A model generated the notes under the pieces. The model was given only the letters and a program-made list of their open reading frames with translations. It was not told where the DNA came from and did not search any database. Source: Nodosilinea sp. LEGE 07088 (GTDB lineage: Bacteria; Cyanobacteriota; Cyanobacteriia; Phormidesmidales; Phormidesmidaceae). Taken from it: a DNA stretch of 64,000 nt. The position numbers and the translations under genes are program-made. How positions within the stretch are numbered: the first letter of the stretch is position 1; each line of letters begins with the position of its first letter. Where the stretch lies: the NCBI RefSeq assembly GCF_015207395.1, contig NZ_JADEWX010000009.1:1-64000 (forward strand), written 5' to 3'. Below, in pieces: positions 1-9,811 of this stretch.

Positions 1-29
1 TGGTAGGATGCAGGAAACATATTGGTTTA

Positions 30-60
30 GGGGAGCTGCACTGAGGCTCCCTATTTTTTG
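30..60 (+). terminator. Rho-independent terminator of a gene left of the window
   Basis: GGGAGC (31-36) pairs with GCTCCC (46-51) around a nine-base loop and is followed by TATTTTTT. The T-run lies on the plus side, so the terminator serves a plus-strand gene that ends before the window begins. The minus-strand permease ending at 118 gets no T-run from it. Confidence 0.75.
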
Positions 61-117
61 TCCCCTTTATTGTCTCAAAGCCCTGTACCGCATGACGTTG
101 AGTACCCTTGTCACCCG

Positions 118-729
118 TTAAGGCCAGATGGTGGGAAACAGCACCGGCAGCACTACGACAATGACGGCGATGGCGATCGCCCCGCCCAAACTCAATGATT
201 TTAAATAGTCCACAAAGCTGATATTGATGGCATCGCCGACAATAAAGGTGGCCGGGTCGCCCACCAGGGTCAACAATCCGGCACTGTTAGCCACAAACAC
301 CATCAAAATCAGCAGCGGCACAAAATTCACCCCCAACTCCATCGCCATGGGAGGAATCAGCGGGGCCAGCAGCATCACCGTGGTGGCATTGGGCAGCACG
401 GCACAGATGGGGGTGGTAATAGCGACAATCCCCAGGAGCAGGCGCTTTCCCTGGCCGCCCGCCATCACCACCATCTGGGTAGCCAGATAGTCAAAAATGC
501 GGGTCGGCTCAAAGGCGCGCACCATCACCATCACCCCAAAGAACAGCGCCAGGGTGGCGTAGCTCTGGGCAATGTAGTCAACGGCTTCGGTCAGAGTCAG
601 CACGTTGAGAAACAGCAGCACCATCGCCCCCAGCATGGCGGCAATGGTGAGCTGAACGCGCTCGGTGATGATGCAGGCCAGCACGCCCACAAAAACGCTC
701 AACGCAGCGACGGCAGCAAAACTTTCCAT
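118..729 (-). CDS. Half-length ArsB/SLC13-type ion permease
   Basis: Membrane permease of the ArsB/CitMHS/P-protein (ion transporter) superfamily, expected to move an anion or organic acid across the plasma membrane. About six hydrophobic segments are visible, with the family-like stretches PNATTVMLLAPL and GDPATFIVG. The ATG at 729 is chosen because AGGAGA sits seven bases upstream; an open frame extends to 864 but has no such site and reads as unlikely protein. The product is 203 residues, about half the usual 400-450, and ends abruptly after a hydrophobic helix; the bases after the stop encode nothing permease-like in any frame close by. It is either a truncated gene or an unusual half-size transporter. 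Family assignment is from motifs only. Confidence 0.7.
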   Translation of the reverse strand: MESFAAVAALSVFVGVLACIITERVQLTIAAMLGAMVLLFLNVLTLTEAVDYIAQSYATLALFFGVMVMVRAFEPTRIFDYLATQMVVMAGGQGKRLLLGIVAITTPICAVLPNATTVMLLAPLIPPMAMELGVNFVPLLILMVFVANSAGLLTLVGDPATFIVGDAINISFVDYLKSLSLGGAIAIAVIVVVLPVLFPTIWP

Positions 730-973
730 GGTCGTCTCCTGGATGAGGGGGAACAAACTGAGCCAAACACCAGGAGCACGCATGTCTCCTCTCAAGGCCG
801 ACGAAGTTAGCTGACGGGCTGGGCGTGAGAGTTCGCCCCCTTGCGATCGCAAAGTTTGCCCCAAAGGTTGGGTCCTCCGCTTTGGTCACAGACCAAACTA
901 GGCCAATGGCTCAGATAAATTTCTCCAAAGGTAGCACTATTTTATAGAGCTTAAAAGGGTATGACAGATCTCA

Positions 974-2158
974 ATGGCAGTCGATGAACTATCACTGGTT
1001 CTGTCAGTTCGTTACCTTGTCAACTTTTTTACCCCTTCTCTTACTATGCCTCAGCGCCCTTCCCCAACCACCCGCCTGGCCTATTTCTATGATGTGCCAG
1101 GTACCGTACCCGGCACCCTTCAGGCTGCTGCATCAGCGGCCAGCACTCAGCTTGACCTGATTGACTACAACGCCGATACGGTCATGCAATTGTCCCCGGC
1201 TACCCCCGAGGACTGTGCCGCTTACCTGGATACGACGTCGGTTTCCTGGATCAATGTGCGGGGCTTAGGCCATGCCGCCACCCTCCAGGAGTTGGGTCAG
1301 GTCTTCACCCTGCATCCCCTGGTGCTGGAGGATTTAGTCAATGTGCCCCAGCGCCCTAAGGTCGAAAACTACGGTGACCAGTTGGTGATTGTGACCCAGA
1401 TGGTGACCTATTTACCCCAGCAAAACCGCTTGGTCCATGAGCAAATCAGCTTTGTGCTCAGTCAGCATTACCTGTTAACCGTGCAGGAAGAGCCAGACTA
1501 TGACTGCTTTGAACCCATTCGGACTCGCATTCAGCAAAACCGAGGGGTGATTCGCCGCATGGGGGCCGCTTATCTGACCTATGCCTTGCTCGATGCGCTA
1601 GTAGATGGCTTCTTCCCGGCTTTAGAAGCCTATGGAGACCGGCTGGAAAGCCTGGAAGATGAGGTCGTCTCTCACCCCAGTGAAAAGACGCTGCACCAGA
1701 TTTATCGGCTGAAACAGGAGTTGGCCAACCTGCGCCATACCGTCTGGCTGCAGCGAGAAACCCTGGCCAGCCTGTTACGAGACAACGATGAGTTTATGGG
1801 GCAAGACCTCGATGTCTACCTGCGGGACTGCTACGACCATGGGGTGCAGCTGTTGGATATTGTGGAAAGCTACCGCGATCGCTGCTCTGGGCTGATGGAC
1901 ATTTATCTGTCGGCGATCAGCAACCGTATGAATGAGGTGATGAAAACCCTGACCGTCATTTCTACTATTTTTATTCCGCTCACCTTTATTGCCGGCATTT
2001 ATGGCATGAACTTTAACCCGGAGGCATCGCCATACAATATGCCGGAGCTGAACTGGTATTGGGGTTATGTGGCGGTATGGGTGGTCATGGGGGCGATCGC
2101 TGCTGGCCTCATGTATTTCTTCTGGCGGCGGGGATGGTTTCGCAATCTTTCCCGCTAA
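974..2158 (+). CDS. corA: CorA-family magnesium/cobalt transporter
   Basis: Pentameric plasma-membrane channel for Mg2+ (also Co2+ or Ni2+). The product has 394 residues: a large soluble N-terminal domain rich in acidic and helical segments, then two transmembrane helices near residues 325-345 and 364-386. The GMN signature that forms the selectivity filter is at residues 344-346, followed by the usual acidic loop before helix 2. No good ribosome binding site precedes the ATG at 974; the internal ATG at 1046 (MPQRPS) would remove a poorly conserved-looking leader and is an equally good start. No cotranscribed neighbour is visible. Identity is very secure because of the GMN motif in the right topology. 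Confidence 0.95.
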   Translation: MAVDELSLVLSVRYLVNFFTPSLTMPQRPSPTTRLAYFYDVPGTVPGTLQAAASAASTQLDLIDYNADTVMQLSPATPEDCAAYLDTTSVSWINVRGLGHAATLQELGQVFTLHPLVLEDLVNVPQRPKVENYGDQLVIVTQMVTYLPQQNRLVHEQISFVLSQHYLLTVQEEPDYDCFEPIRTRIQQNRGVIRRMGAAYLTYALLDALVDGFFPALEAYGDRLESLEDEVVSHPSEKTLHQIYRLKQELANLRHTVWLQRETLASLLRDNDEFMGQDLDVYLRDCYDHGVQLLDIVESYRDRCSGLMDIYLSAISNRMNEVMKTLTVISTIFIPLTFIAGIYGMNFNPEASPYNMPELNWYWGYVAVWVVMGAIAAGLMYFFWRRGWFRNLSR

Positions 2159-2313
2159 CCGGCATTATTCATGGGCAAACCCACGGTTGCGTACTCGATG
2201 TCTAGATTTCCAGCATTGGCTGGAAAACGGATGGACATGAATTCTGGAACAGCTTCGCCAAGCGTGAATAAGTAGCAACGCCCAGTCATTTATAAGACGA
2301 TTGAGCTGCTATT

Positions 2314-2688
2314 TTAGCGTAGCTGTACAAGACGGATGCTTTCAACGATTAAAATTGCTGCCCATACTAAGATACTAAGGCCAGCCGCTGCCGCAGCAAT
2401 ATCTTTAGTGATGCGGATACGATCGTTCTGTCGAGGCTCCACGAAATCACACAAGACTTCGATGGCGCTGTTAAACAATTCAGAAATCAGCATTAGCCCC
2501 ATCGTTAACAATATCAAACTGACATCTACCCATTGTCGCAAGAAGAAAGCGCCGCCTAAAATGGGCACTGACAAAATCACTTTATAAGCAACACTAAAGT
2601 CAGTTACTACTGCAACATGAAGACCTGACAAGATTATCTTTAGCTTTTGAACTGGATGATATCCAGATGTGCGAAACTTGTTGGTCAT
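2314..2688 (-). CDS. dgkA: Diacylglycerol/undecaprenol kinase
   Basis: Small integral-membrane lipid kinase of the prokaryotic DgkA/undecaprenol kinase family, phosphorylating diacylglycerol or undecaprenol with ATP. The 124-residue product has a soluble amphipathic N-terminus and three membrane helices. The family core is present: the motif ELFNSAIE in the middle helix and KDIAAAAAG before the last helix, both part of the active site. Length matches the family (about 120). It stands alone between convergent corA and the divergent-facing AAA gene. The substrate, diacylglycerol or undecaprenol, cannot be told from sequence. Confidence 0.92.
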   Translation of the reverse strand: MTNKFRTSGYHPVQKLKIILSGLHVAVVTDFSVAYKVILSVPILGGAFFLRQWVDVSLILLTMGLMLISELFNSAIEVLCDFVEPRQNDRIRITKDIAAAAAGLSILVWAAILIVESIRLVQLR

Positions 2689-2774
2689 GAGTAAATAGTC
2701 CTTTTCTGGGTTGAACCTGTTCAGGGTTTATTTGTCATTGCTACATGCTCTCTTTGCAATCCCGATAGTGATGC

Positions 2775-3869
2775 TTATAGCAGCCGCTGATTGAGCCAGA
2801 AGTTGAGGAAGGGCAAGGCAATGCGGTAGCTAAACTGGGGGCCATAGATCAGCCCTTTCTGCTCCAGGCTATTGAGAGCCCCCTGCAAGCCACCGCCCCG
2901 CGACAGCTGGTGTTTTTTGATGTAGGCGCTGGCCTGGGGGCTGTCGGTGGGGTCGAGGGCCAGACTCTCCAGCACGCGGGCCTGGGTGGGGGGCAGCAGC
3001 AGCAAGAGCGCCTCAAAGGTGACGCTGATATCTTGAATCAGCGACAGAATGCTGCTGTGCACCTGGTGAGCCTGAATCAGGCCATTAGCAGGCTGAGGAT
3101 TGACGGCGTGGTAGTCCAGCCAGATCCGCTGAGCCAGGGTAATGGCATCTTTCATGTGGCCTTGTACATAGCGCAAGTACAGCTCCAACGCACGGCTATC
3201 GGGGTCAAATTTAAGGCCTGCCGTCGCCATACTGCTGATAATCCAGGGATGCAATTCTTCGTCACTCAGCGGTGCCAGAGAGATCACCGGCAGCTGACTG
3301 GCCAACATCCAGGGCTCGGCCACGGTGGCGACCAGGGCATAGCTGACCCGACTCTGGCGCTCAATTTCTTGGCGCAGATGGGTTTCCCACTTGCCCTGGC
3401 GATCCCAGGAGCGGATGTGGGGAAAGTTGTGAAAGATGATCACCACCTGGCAATCTAGCCCTTCGGCGAGCTGCTGGGGCAGGGCCAGCAGCCCCTCGAA
3501 CAACGCCCAATCTTTCCCCGAGGGGATCGGCCAGACGAGCCGTCCTTGAGATGAGAGGGTTTTGTCGAGGGTGAGGGGCTGATCCAGACTCCACTGCTGA
3601 ATTTGGGCTAGCTCGTCTGGCTCTGAAAACGTGTGGATAAGACCGTCGGCCAGAAACCGCAGGAACTGCCCTGCATTGCGGCAGCGGAGAAAGTCGATTT
3701 CTAGACAGCGGGAGCCGACCTGCCGCGCGGCGCGGCGGATCAGGGTGCGCCGCCCGGAGCCCGATATCCCGGTCACGACAAAATCCCGGTCCTGCCGCAG
3801 CAGGGTGCAGATCTGCTGTAGCTCAGCTTCTCGGCAGACTAGCGATTGAGAGACAAACATAGTTGCCAT
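2775..3869 (-). CDS. AAA/ORC-like protein with degenerate nucleotide site
   Basis: Cytoplasmic protein of about 364 residues with the layout of STAND/archaeal-type AAA ATPases: P-loop region near the N-terminus, Walker B region in the middle, and a winged-helix-like C-terminus. The P-loop reads GISGSGRRT, so the lysine that binds phosphate is arginine, and the Walker B strand reads VVIIFHNF, lacking the DE pair. ATP hydrolysis is therefore doubtful; binding or a scaffold role is possible. The start is uncertain: GTG 3890, ATG 3869 and ATG 3860 are in frame and none has a clear ribosome site. The gene is divergent from the P-type ATPase at 3966, with only a short shared promoter region. Function unknown. 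Confidence 0.7.
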   Translation of the reverse strand: MATMFVSQSLVCREAELQQICTLLRQDRDFVVTGISGSGRRTLIRRAARQVGSRCLEIDFLRCRNAGQFLRFLADGLIHTFSEPDELAQIQQWSLDQPLTLDKTLSSQGRLVWPIPSGKDWALFEGLLALPQQLAEGLDCQVVIIFHNFPHIRSWDRQGKWETHLRQEIERQSRVSYALVATVAEPWMLASQLPVISLAPLSDEELHPWIISSMATAGLKFDPDSRALELYLRYVQGHMKDAITLAQRIWLDYHAVNPQPANGLIQAHQVHSSILSLIQDISVTFEALLLLLPPTQARVLESLALDPTDSPQASAYIKKHQLSRGGGLQGALNSLEQKGLIYGPQFSYRIALPFLNFWLNQRLL

Positions 3870-3885
3870 AGCTAACTTTTGTGTC

Positions 3886-3904
3886 AGCACTATTTTTTAG
3901 TGCT
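3886..3904. promoter_or_regulatory. Palindrome between divergent genes
   Basis: AGCACTA (3886-3892) and TAGTGCT (3898-3904) form a perfect seven-base inverted repeat around five T. It lies in the short divergent gap between the AAA-like gene and the cation ATPase, a usual place for an operator. No binding protein can be named. Confidence 0.35.
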
Positions 3905-3965
3905 ATAGATATCTATTAGGTACGTTTTGATCGTATCACCCCAGTCTTTGAGGTAAACAAAATCC

Positions 3966-6788
3966 ATGGTTCACAGCGCAACCTCCCACCCTAATGCCAG
4001 CTCATTTTCCAAACTGCCTTCCAATCAATGGCATACCCTTGAGCCGCAGCAGGCGATGAGGCTGTTAAGCAGCAGCCCCGAAGGCTTGAGCAACAGTGAA
4101 GTCCTGCGCAGGCAGCAGACCTACGGCCCAAACGAACTGCAAGAAGGCGCTACCCGCAACCTTTGGATCATTCTGTGGGACCAGTTTAAAAACATCATGC
4201 TGCTGATGTTGATTGCGGTGGCCCTGGTGTCGTTGGTGCTGGATCTGCAGCAGGGCGGGTTTCCCAAGGATGCGATCGCGATTTTTGCGATCGTGCTGCT
4301 AAATGGTCTGCTGGGCTACCTGCAAGAGAGCAAGGCCGAAAAAGCCCTGGCGGCGCTCAAAACGATGACCTCTTCCCGAGTGCGGGTGATGCGCAGCGGC
4401 TTCGAGCAAGAAGTCGATGCCAAGGCGTTGGTACCGGGTGATGTGGTCTTGCTGGAAACGGGCGTCCAGGTGCCCGCCGATGGGCGCTTACTGAATGCCG
4501 CAAACCTACAGGTGCGAGAAGCGGCCCTGACCGGGGAAGCTGAAGCGGTGATCAAACAGCCCGATGCCACCCTGTCGTCAGAAGCCGCCCTGGGCGATCG
4601 CGTCAATCTAGTCTTTCAAGGCACCGATGTCTTGCAGGGCCGGGGTACGGTGCTGGTCACCCAGACCGGGATGCAAACGGAGCTCGGTCGCATCGCTACC
4701 CTAATTCAATCGGTGGAAAGCGAACCCACCCCCTTGCAGCAGCGGATGGCGCAGTTGGGCAACGTGCTGGTATCCGGCTCCCTGGCGCTGGTTGCTTTAG
4801 TGGTGGTGGTCGGCCTGCTGCGGACGGGTGACCTCAGCCTGTTTGATGAACTCCTGGAAGTGTCGCTCAGCATGGCGGTAGCCGTCGTCCCCGAAGGTCT
4901 CCCCGCCGTGATTACCGTGACCCTGGCCCTGGGTACCCAGCGCATGGTGCGCCGCCACGCCCTGATTCGCAAGCTACCTGCTGTAGAAACCCTGGGCTCA
5001 GTTACCACCATCTGCTCAGACAAGACTGGCACCCTGACCCAAAACAAGATGGTGGTGCAGCAGATCCAAACCCTGACCCATGACTATCACGTCACAGGGG
5101 AGGGGTATGCCCCGGTCGGCAGCATTCTGGGCAACGAACCAACCAGCAGTCCAGAGGACTCTCCAGCGCTAGAGGGGCTGCTGATCGCCAGTGCCCTCTG
5201 CAACGATGCCGCTTTGAGCCAGAGCGGCAGCATTTGGACCGTTTTGGGAGATCCGACGGAGGGGGCCTTGCTGGCCCTGGCGGGCAAAGGTGGCTTCAAC
5301 GCCGGCAAGTTGAGTCGTCACTGCGATCGCCTGGCCGAAATTCCCTTCACCTCCGAGCGGAAGCGCATGAGCGTGGTCGTGCAGCCCTGTGAAGAAGGCA
5401 CTTGTCCGCTCACGGGCAGTAGTCCCATCATGTTTACCAAGGGATCGCCCGAGCTAGTGCTGGAGCGGTGCCAATTTTTCCAGGGCGAGGGGGACGCAGA
5501 ACCGCTGACGGCTGACCTACGGCAACGGGTGCTGGCCCAGAATGACGCCATGGCCTCTCTTGGTCTCCGGGTACTGGGGTTTGCCATGAAATCTCTGACC
5601 CCTCCAGCATCCCTCGACAACCTGGAAATCCAGGAGCAAGACCTGATTTGGCTGGGACTGGTGGGCATGCTAGACGCCCCTCGGCCAGAGGTGCGATCGG
5701 CGGTCGCCGCCTGTCGGCAGGCAGGCATCCGGCCCGTGATGATTACCGGTGACCATCCCCTCACGGCCCGGGTGATTGCCGAAAATCTAGGCATTGCCCA
5801 ACCCGGAGACACCATTATGACCGGGCGAGAGCTGACCCATCTCTCCAGCGATGAGCTAAAGCGCACGGTGTCCCACGTCAGCGTCTACGCCAGGGTCGCC
5901 CCAGAGCATAAGCTCCGCATTGTGCAAGCGCTGCAAAAGCAGGGAGAATTTGTTGCCATGACCGGCGACGGGGTGAACGACGCCCCCGCCCTCAAGCAGG
6001 CGGATATTGGCATCGCCATGGGCATCACCGGCACCGATGTGAGCAAAGAAGCCAGCGATATGGTGCTGCTCGATGACAACTTCGCCACCATTGTGGCTGC
6101 CACCGAAGAAGGGCGGGTGGTGTACGACAACATTCGCCGCTTTATCAAATACATCCTGGGCAGCAACATTGGCGAGGTGCTCACGATTGCCGCCGCTCCC
6201 CTGATGGGGCTGGGCGGCGTGCCGCTGTCGCCGCTGCAAATTTTGTGGATGAACCTGGTCACCGACGGCGTTCCGGCCCTGGCGCTGGCGATGGAACCTG
6301 CCGAACCCAATGTGATGCACCGTCCGCCCCACAACCCCAGAGAAAGCATTTTTGCCCGAGGACTGGGAGCCTATATGGTGCGAGTCGGCATTTTGCTGGC
6401 AATCTTGACCATCGGTCTGATGGGCTGGGCCTTTCAACATACCCACGCCGCTGACTACCCTGGCGACCCCGATACCTGGAAGACGATGGTGTTTACCACC
6501 CTGTGCCTGGCCCAGATGGGCCACGCCCTGGCCGCCCGCTCCGACGTGCGCCTGACGGCTCAGCTCAATCCGCTATCGAACCCCTATGTGTGGGGCGCCG
6601 TGTTGCTCACCACCGGGCTGCAGATGGCGCTGATGTATGTGCCTGCCCTGCGGCAATTTTTTGGGCTGCATCCGCTGTCAGCGCTAGAACTGGCTATTTG
6701 CGTTGGCTTTAGCGCGCTGGTGTTCGTCTGGCTGGAGGCCGAAAAGCTGCTCATGCAGCTGGTCTACCGCCGCCAGAGGCAGCCATAA
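3966..6788 (+). CDS. P2A-type Ca2+-transporting ATPase
   Basis: Cation pump of the P-type ATPase superfamily, exporting calcium (possibly Mn2+) at the cost of ATP. The 940-residue product has the N-terminal cation-ATPase domain, actuator domain with LTGEA, the PEGLP motif in helix M4 (residues 309-313), the phosphorylated aspartate in DKTGT (352), the hinge TGDGVNDAP (from 666), NIGE in M5 (734-737) and NLVTD in M6 (763-767). The M4 glutamate, the M5 asparagine and glutamate, and the M6 N-T-D correspond to calcium ligands of SERCA pumps, which argues for Ca2+ over H+ or Na+. GAGG lies about ten bases before the ATG. Cyanobacterial homologues include PacL-type pumps. No accessory gene is adjacent. 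Confidence 0.95.
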   Translation: MVHSATSHPNASSFSKLPSNQWHTLEPQQAMRLLSSSPEGLSNSEVLRRQQTYGPNELQEGATRNLWIILWDQFKNIMLLMLIAVALVSLVLDLQQGGFPKDAIAIFAIVLLNGLLGYLQESKAEKALAALKTMTSSRVRVMRSGFEQEVDAKALVPGDVVLLETGVQVPADGRLLNAANLQVREAALTGEAEAVIKQPDATLSSEAALGDRVNLVFQGTDVLQGRGTVLVTQTGMQTELGRIATLIQSVESEPTPLQQRMAQLGNVLVSGSLALVALVVVVGLLRTGDLSLFDELLEVSLSMAVAVVPEGLPAVITVTLALGTQRMVRRHALIRKLPAVETLGSVTTICSDKTGTLTQNKMVVQQIQTLTHDYHVTGEGYAPVGSILGNEPTSSPEDSPALEGLLIASALCNDAALSQSGSIWTVLGDPTEGALLALAGKGGFNAGKLSRHCDRLAEIPFTSERKRMSVVVQPCEEGTCPLTGSSPIMFTKGSPELVLERCQFFQGEGDAEPLTADLRQRVLAQNDAMASLGLRVLGFAMKSLTPPASLDNLEIQEQDLIWLGLVGMLDAPRPEVRSAVAACRQAGIRPVMITGDHPLTARVIAENLGIAQPGDTIMTGRELTHLSSDELKRTVSHVSVYARVAPEHKLRIVQALQKQGEFVAMTGDGVNDAPALKQADIGIAMGITGTDVSKEASDMVLLDDNFATIVAATEEGRVVYDNIRRFIKYILGSNIGEVLTIAAAPLMGLGGVPLSPLQILWMNLVTDGVPALALAMEPAEPNVMHRPPHNPRESIFARGLGAYMVRVGILLAILTIGLMGWAFQHTHAADYPGDPDTWKTMVFTTLCLAQMGHALAARSDVRLTAQLNPLSNPYVWGAVLLTTGLQMALMYVPALRQFFGLHPLSALELAICVGFSALVFVWLEAEKLLMQLVYRRQRQP

Positions 6789-6817
6789 TTCCCCCTTATC
6801 CCTTTTCCTCATACCCG

Positions 6818-7108
6818 ATGAAACACCCTCTAGCTTTGGCCCAAAGTCCCTGGTTTGGTCTGCCCCAAACGGTGCTGGCACCGATAACCAAAATCGTCAT
6901 GAGCCTCAAAGCTCAAGCACCAGCGATGCTGACGTCAATGTTTGCGGCATCTAATAGTTTTATGACCCCGATCGGCTACCAGACCAACACCATGATCTAC
7001 GGGCCGGGGGGCTACCGTTTTGTCGACTTTCTACGGGTCGGCACGCCCTTAAACCTGATTATGGCGCTGATTACGCCGCCTCTCATCATTGCCTTCTATG
7101 GACTCTAA
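6818..7108 (+). pseudogene. C-terminal remnant of an SLC13-family permease
   Basis: The last 50 or so residues of this frame (from about 6935, containing [19 protein letters not shown]) are the typical C-terminus of long SLC13/DASS anion permeases, where this segment forms a substrate-binding loop and the last helices. The rest of the permease, normally about 590 residues, is absent: the preceding plus-strand gene is the cation ATPase ending at 6788. The frame ends with TAA at 7106-7108, overlapping the start of the ExoD gene. It is a gene stump left by deletion. The half-length permease at 118-729 is from another subfamily and is not its missing half. Confidence 0.75.
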
Positions 7109-7718
7109 ACCTTGCCCATCTAAGTTCTCCCAGGAAATTAAAACCCTGCTAGAACAGCTGGCCCATCGGCCCCTGACCCTGGCCCACATCTTAAGCGAAA
7201 CGTCGGAGCGTGGGTTTAGCCTGGTGATTGGTCTGCTGGTGCTGCCGTTTCTGTTTCCCATGCCCCCTGGAGTCACCACCCTTTTAGGGCCTGCCTGCCT
7301 GCTGCTGTCGCTGCAAATGACCCTGGGACGGCGATCGCCCTGGCTGCCCCGACGAGTGGCTCAGCTCCAGTTTCCCTCGGTGCTGGCCCGGCAAGTGCTC
7401 AGCAATCTCAGTCGCGTCACCCGCCTGACAGAACGGGTCGTGCGGCCCCGGTTGACCAAAATAGCCGGGAGCGCCCATGTCTGGCAGATCAACGGCCTCT
7501 GCATGAGTTGGCTAACGCTGCTGCTGATGGCCCCGATTCCCATGACAAATCCCATTCCCACGGTGGGGATTTTGATCTTTGTGATTGCAACGCTAGAGGC
7601 CGACGGGCTGATGATGTGTCTGGGCTATGCGGCCACCGGGCTGACAACAGGGATGTTTGGGCTGTTGATCTACGGTTTGTGGCGATCGCCCGATCTGATC
7701 ATGCGCTGGTTGCAGTGA
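7098..7718 (+). CDS. ExoD-family exopolysaccharide synthesis protein
   Basis: Membrane protein of the ExoD family (PF06055), named after a Rhizobium gene needed for exopolysaccharide production and nodule invasion; the biochemical role is unknown. The 206-residue product has a short charged N-terminus, two or three hydrophobic hairpins with the family-like stretch [11 protein letters not shown], and a C-terminal pair of helices. The ATG at 7098 overlaps the stop of the SLC13 stump by 11 bases; a TTG at 7089 is also in frame. The overlap suggests it was once translationally coupled to the lost permease. Confidence 0.88.
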   Translation: MDSKPCPSKFSQEIKTLLEQLAHRPLTLAHILSETSERGFSLVIGLLVLPFLFPMPPGVTTLLGPACLLLSLQMTLGRRSPWLPRRVAQLQFPSVLARQVLSNLSRVTRLTERVVRPRLTKIAGSAHVWQINGLCMSWLTLLLMAPIPMTNPIPTVGILIFVIATLEADGLMMCLGYAATGLTTGMFGLLIYGLWRSPDLIMRWLQ

Positions 7719-7782
7719 AGGTCGTGAGGGCATCGTGGGCCAACACTTTTTCAGGCTGAACCGGCCCGGCTCCCCAAAACCC

Positions 7783-7808
7783 CAAAAAAAGGGCAGGTGA
7801 CCCTGCCC
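7783..7808 (-). terminator. Rho-independent terminator (minus strand)
   Basis: GGGCAGG (7791-7797) and CCTGCCC (7802-7808) form a seven-base stem. Read on the minus strand it is followed by seven T (7784-7790). It lies 45 bases downstream of the minus-strand gene ending at 7853 and terminates it; it may also insulate ExoD from the opposite side. Confidence 0.8.
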
Positions 7809-7852
7809 AAAGGAGATACGTTTTCGAACCAAGATTCAAGGTTCTCAGGCCC

Positions 7853-8242
7853 CTAGGCCAGGGTTTCGGGGCAATAGCCCAAGCCCATCACAAACTGACG
7901 GCGAAAGGCTTCAATTTCTTCGCGATCGGGTTTGCCGTGGGAGACGATCGCCACCTGGTAGCGGCGCATGACATCAATCGGCGACTGCCCAGTTTCTAGA
8001 CCCCACAGAGCCATGCGCACCCGAATGCCGGGGTCGTAGGCGATGCCGAGTTCATTCATATAGGCGCGAAAATCTTCGGCGTCGGCAACATCCATATTGC
8101 CGTTCATTTTGATGCGAATGACCCATCCGTCAATTTGATGAATCACCGTCATAAACTCTAGGGGTAACCGGGTGCAACCTAGCAGATGTTCGACCACACG
8201 GAGGGTCAAACTGGCATTGGCGAGGTAATAGGTGTATTCCAT
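7853..8242 (-). CDS. Conserved-looking hypothetical protein, 129 aa
   Basis: Soluble protein that I do not recognise. The ATG at 8242 is chosen because AAAGGT lies eight bases upstream and the extension to 8341 reads as low-quality protein with a dense cluster of unrelated residues. The mature sequence begins MEYTYYLANASL and has an alternating hydrophobic pattern typical of a mixed alpha/beta fold, with a charged C-terminal helix (about residues 95-120) and no transmembrane segment or signal peptide. It is divergent from queA with about 110 bases between them and has its own terminator, so it is probably monocistronic. Confidence 0.7.
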   Translation of the reverse strand: MEYTYYLANASLTLRVVEHLLGCTRLPLEFMTVIHQIDGWVIRIKMNGNMDVADAEDFRAYMNELGIAYDPGIRVRMALWGLETGQSPIDVMRRYQVAIVSHGKPDREEIEAFRRQFVMGLGYCPETLA

Positions 8243-8352
8243 CTTGACCTTTAGACAGGTGCTACAGTTCTTATTGTCTTGGATCAGCCCTGAGGTGGTT
8301 AGGGTTAAGTCCCCCAACCTGACCTGGGTGTATCCCCCCAACCTAGAACGGC

Positions 8353-9483
8353 ATGTGCGATAGTCAAAGACTGGCTCCAGACGGCCAACCAGCGTTATTG
8401 GATTATTCTCTGGCGGCCTATCAATATAGTCTGCCCTCAGAAAAAATTGCTCAAACCCCGGTTACCCCCAGAGATGCGTCGCGCCTTTTAGTAGTAGACG
8501 GTGCGACGACCCAGCGCCATGGCCACTTCTACGACCTGCCGACGCTACTGCACCCCGGTGATCTGCTCGTACTCAACGACACGCGGGTGATTCCGGCTCG
8601 GCTGCGCGGGTACAAACCCGGTGGCGCTCGGGTAGAAGTCTTTTTGCTAGAAGACCAGGGCGATCATCGCTGGCTGGCACTAGTGCGTCCGGGGCGGCGG
8701 CTGAAGCCGGGGTCAACGGTGCTGTTTGGCCCCAACCCGGATCAGCCCGATTTGGTGGCCCAAGTACTGGCCACTGACCCCGATACCAGCGGTCGAGTGC
8801 TGCAGTTTGAGCCGCGATCGGGACAGTCGCTCTGGGATCTGTTTGAGCGGCTGGGGGAAGTCCCGCTTCCTCCCTACATTACGGATACAGCGGCCTCCCC
8901 CGATCAGTATCAGACGGTGTATGCCGAGGCCGCAGGGGCGGTGGCGGCCCCGACGGCGGGGCTGCATTTTACGCCGGACTTATTTGAGCGTCTGGAGGCG
9001 GCTGGGGTGGCGCGATCGCAGATTACCCTCCACGTGGGTATCGGCACCTTTCGCCCAGTGGAGGTCGACAACATTCTCGACCACAAAATGCACGGCGAAT
9101 GGATCGACGTATCGGCAGAGACCGTAGAGCAGATTCAGGCTACCCAGGCCCGGGGCGGACGGGTCATTGCTGTCGGTACTACCGTGGTGCGGGCCTTAGA
9201 AGGAGCCGCCCAAGGTGGGGAACTGCAACCCTACCAGGGCAAAGTCAACCTGTTTATTTATCCGGGCTACCAGTATCGAGTGATCGAGGGGCTGATCACC
9301 AATTTCCATTTACCGGGGTCGAGCCTGCTGATGCTGGTTAGCGCCCTGGTCGGACGTGAGCGGCTGCTGACGTTATACGAAGAAGCCATTCAGCAAGACT
9401 ACCGATTTTACTCCTTTGGCGACGCCATGCTGATTTTGCCCGAAGCTGTGCAAGCCTCGCCTGCAGGACAAGAATACGCCTGA
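8353..9483 (+). CDS. queA: S-adenosylmethionine:tRNA ribosyltransferase-isomerase QueA
   Basis: Cytoplasmic enzyme that transfers and isomerises the ribosyl group of S-adenosylmethionine onto 7-aminomethyl-7-deazaguanine in tRNA, making epoxyqueuosine in the queuosine pathway. The 376-residue product shows the family's blocks in order: the DYSLPxEKIAQ-like start, [23 protein letters not shown], the [10 protein letters not shown] block and the C-terminal [18 protein letters not shown]. Length is close to the usual 340-370. The ATG at 8353 gives 15 extra residues compared with a TTG at 8398 that begins at the conserved LDYSL; the true start may be either. The next genes for queuosine synthesis are not in the window. 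Confidence 0.96.
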   Translation: MCDSQRLAPDGQPALLDYSLAAYQYSLPSEKIAQTPVTPRDASRLLVVDGATTQRHGHFYDLPTLLHPGDLLVLNDTRVIPARLRGYKPGGARVEVFLLEDQGDHRWLALVRPGRRLKPGSTVLFGPNPDQPDLVAQVLATDPDTSGRVLQFEPRSGQSLWDLFERLGEVPLPPYITDTAASPDQYQTVYAEAAGAVAAPTAGLHFTPDLFERLEAAGVARSQITLHVGIGTFRPVEVDNILDHKMHGEWIDVSAETVEQIQATQARGGRVIAVGTTVVRALEGAAQGGELQPYQGKVNLFIYPGYQYRVIEGLITNFHLPGSSLLMLVSALVGRERLLTLYEEAIQQDYRFYSFGDAMLILPEAVQASPAGQEYA

Positions 9484-9488
9484 AGAGT

Positions 9489-9770
9489 TATGCCGCCGAC
9501 GCTGGGGCTGCCGAAATCACTGGTAACCCCCTGGCCCTGGTGCGGGCGCTCGAAACCCTGGAAGAAATGCGACAAAAGGTACCAATCCACGGCAACCCGG
9601 CTTTTGCGCCGCTGTTTATCGTCAATCCTCTCTCGAAGGTAGGGTTGATGACTCTGTTTATGACCCACCCTTCAACCGAAGATCGGATTCAGCGCTTGAA
9701 GGCGATCGCAGAACAGGCTGAAGCCAAGGCTACATCTACGAGTAGTCAGGTATTCAGCCCCAGCACGTAG
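9489..9770 (+). pseudogene. htpX: C-terminal remnant of HtpX-type M48 protease
   Basis: The frame begins YAADAGAAEITGNPLAL just after the queA stop and runs through PIHGNPAFAPLFIV to a TAG at 9768-9770. This matches the last third of HtpX membrane metalloproteases, including the AD..AAxITGNPLAL stretch after the zinc site and the C-terminal MTHPSTEDRI. The HExxH active site and all transmembrane helices are missing and no start codon precedes the conserved part. It is a decayed stump fused to the 3' side of queA, left by a deletion whose breakpoint is at about 9484. Confidence 0.8.
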
Positions 9771-9811
9771 CACAGGCACCATCGGGGTCTCCAGTTTTTG
9801 ACTGCTTGGGC

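Noticed and set aside
5856-6524. 222-residue minus-strand frame in the Ca2+-type ATPase gene
   Set aside because: Rich in Gly, His and Gln with no protein-like order; lies fully in a certain gene.
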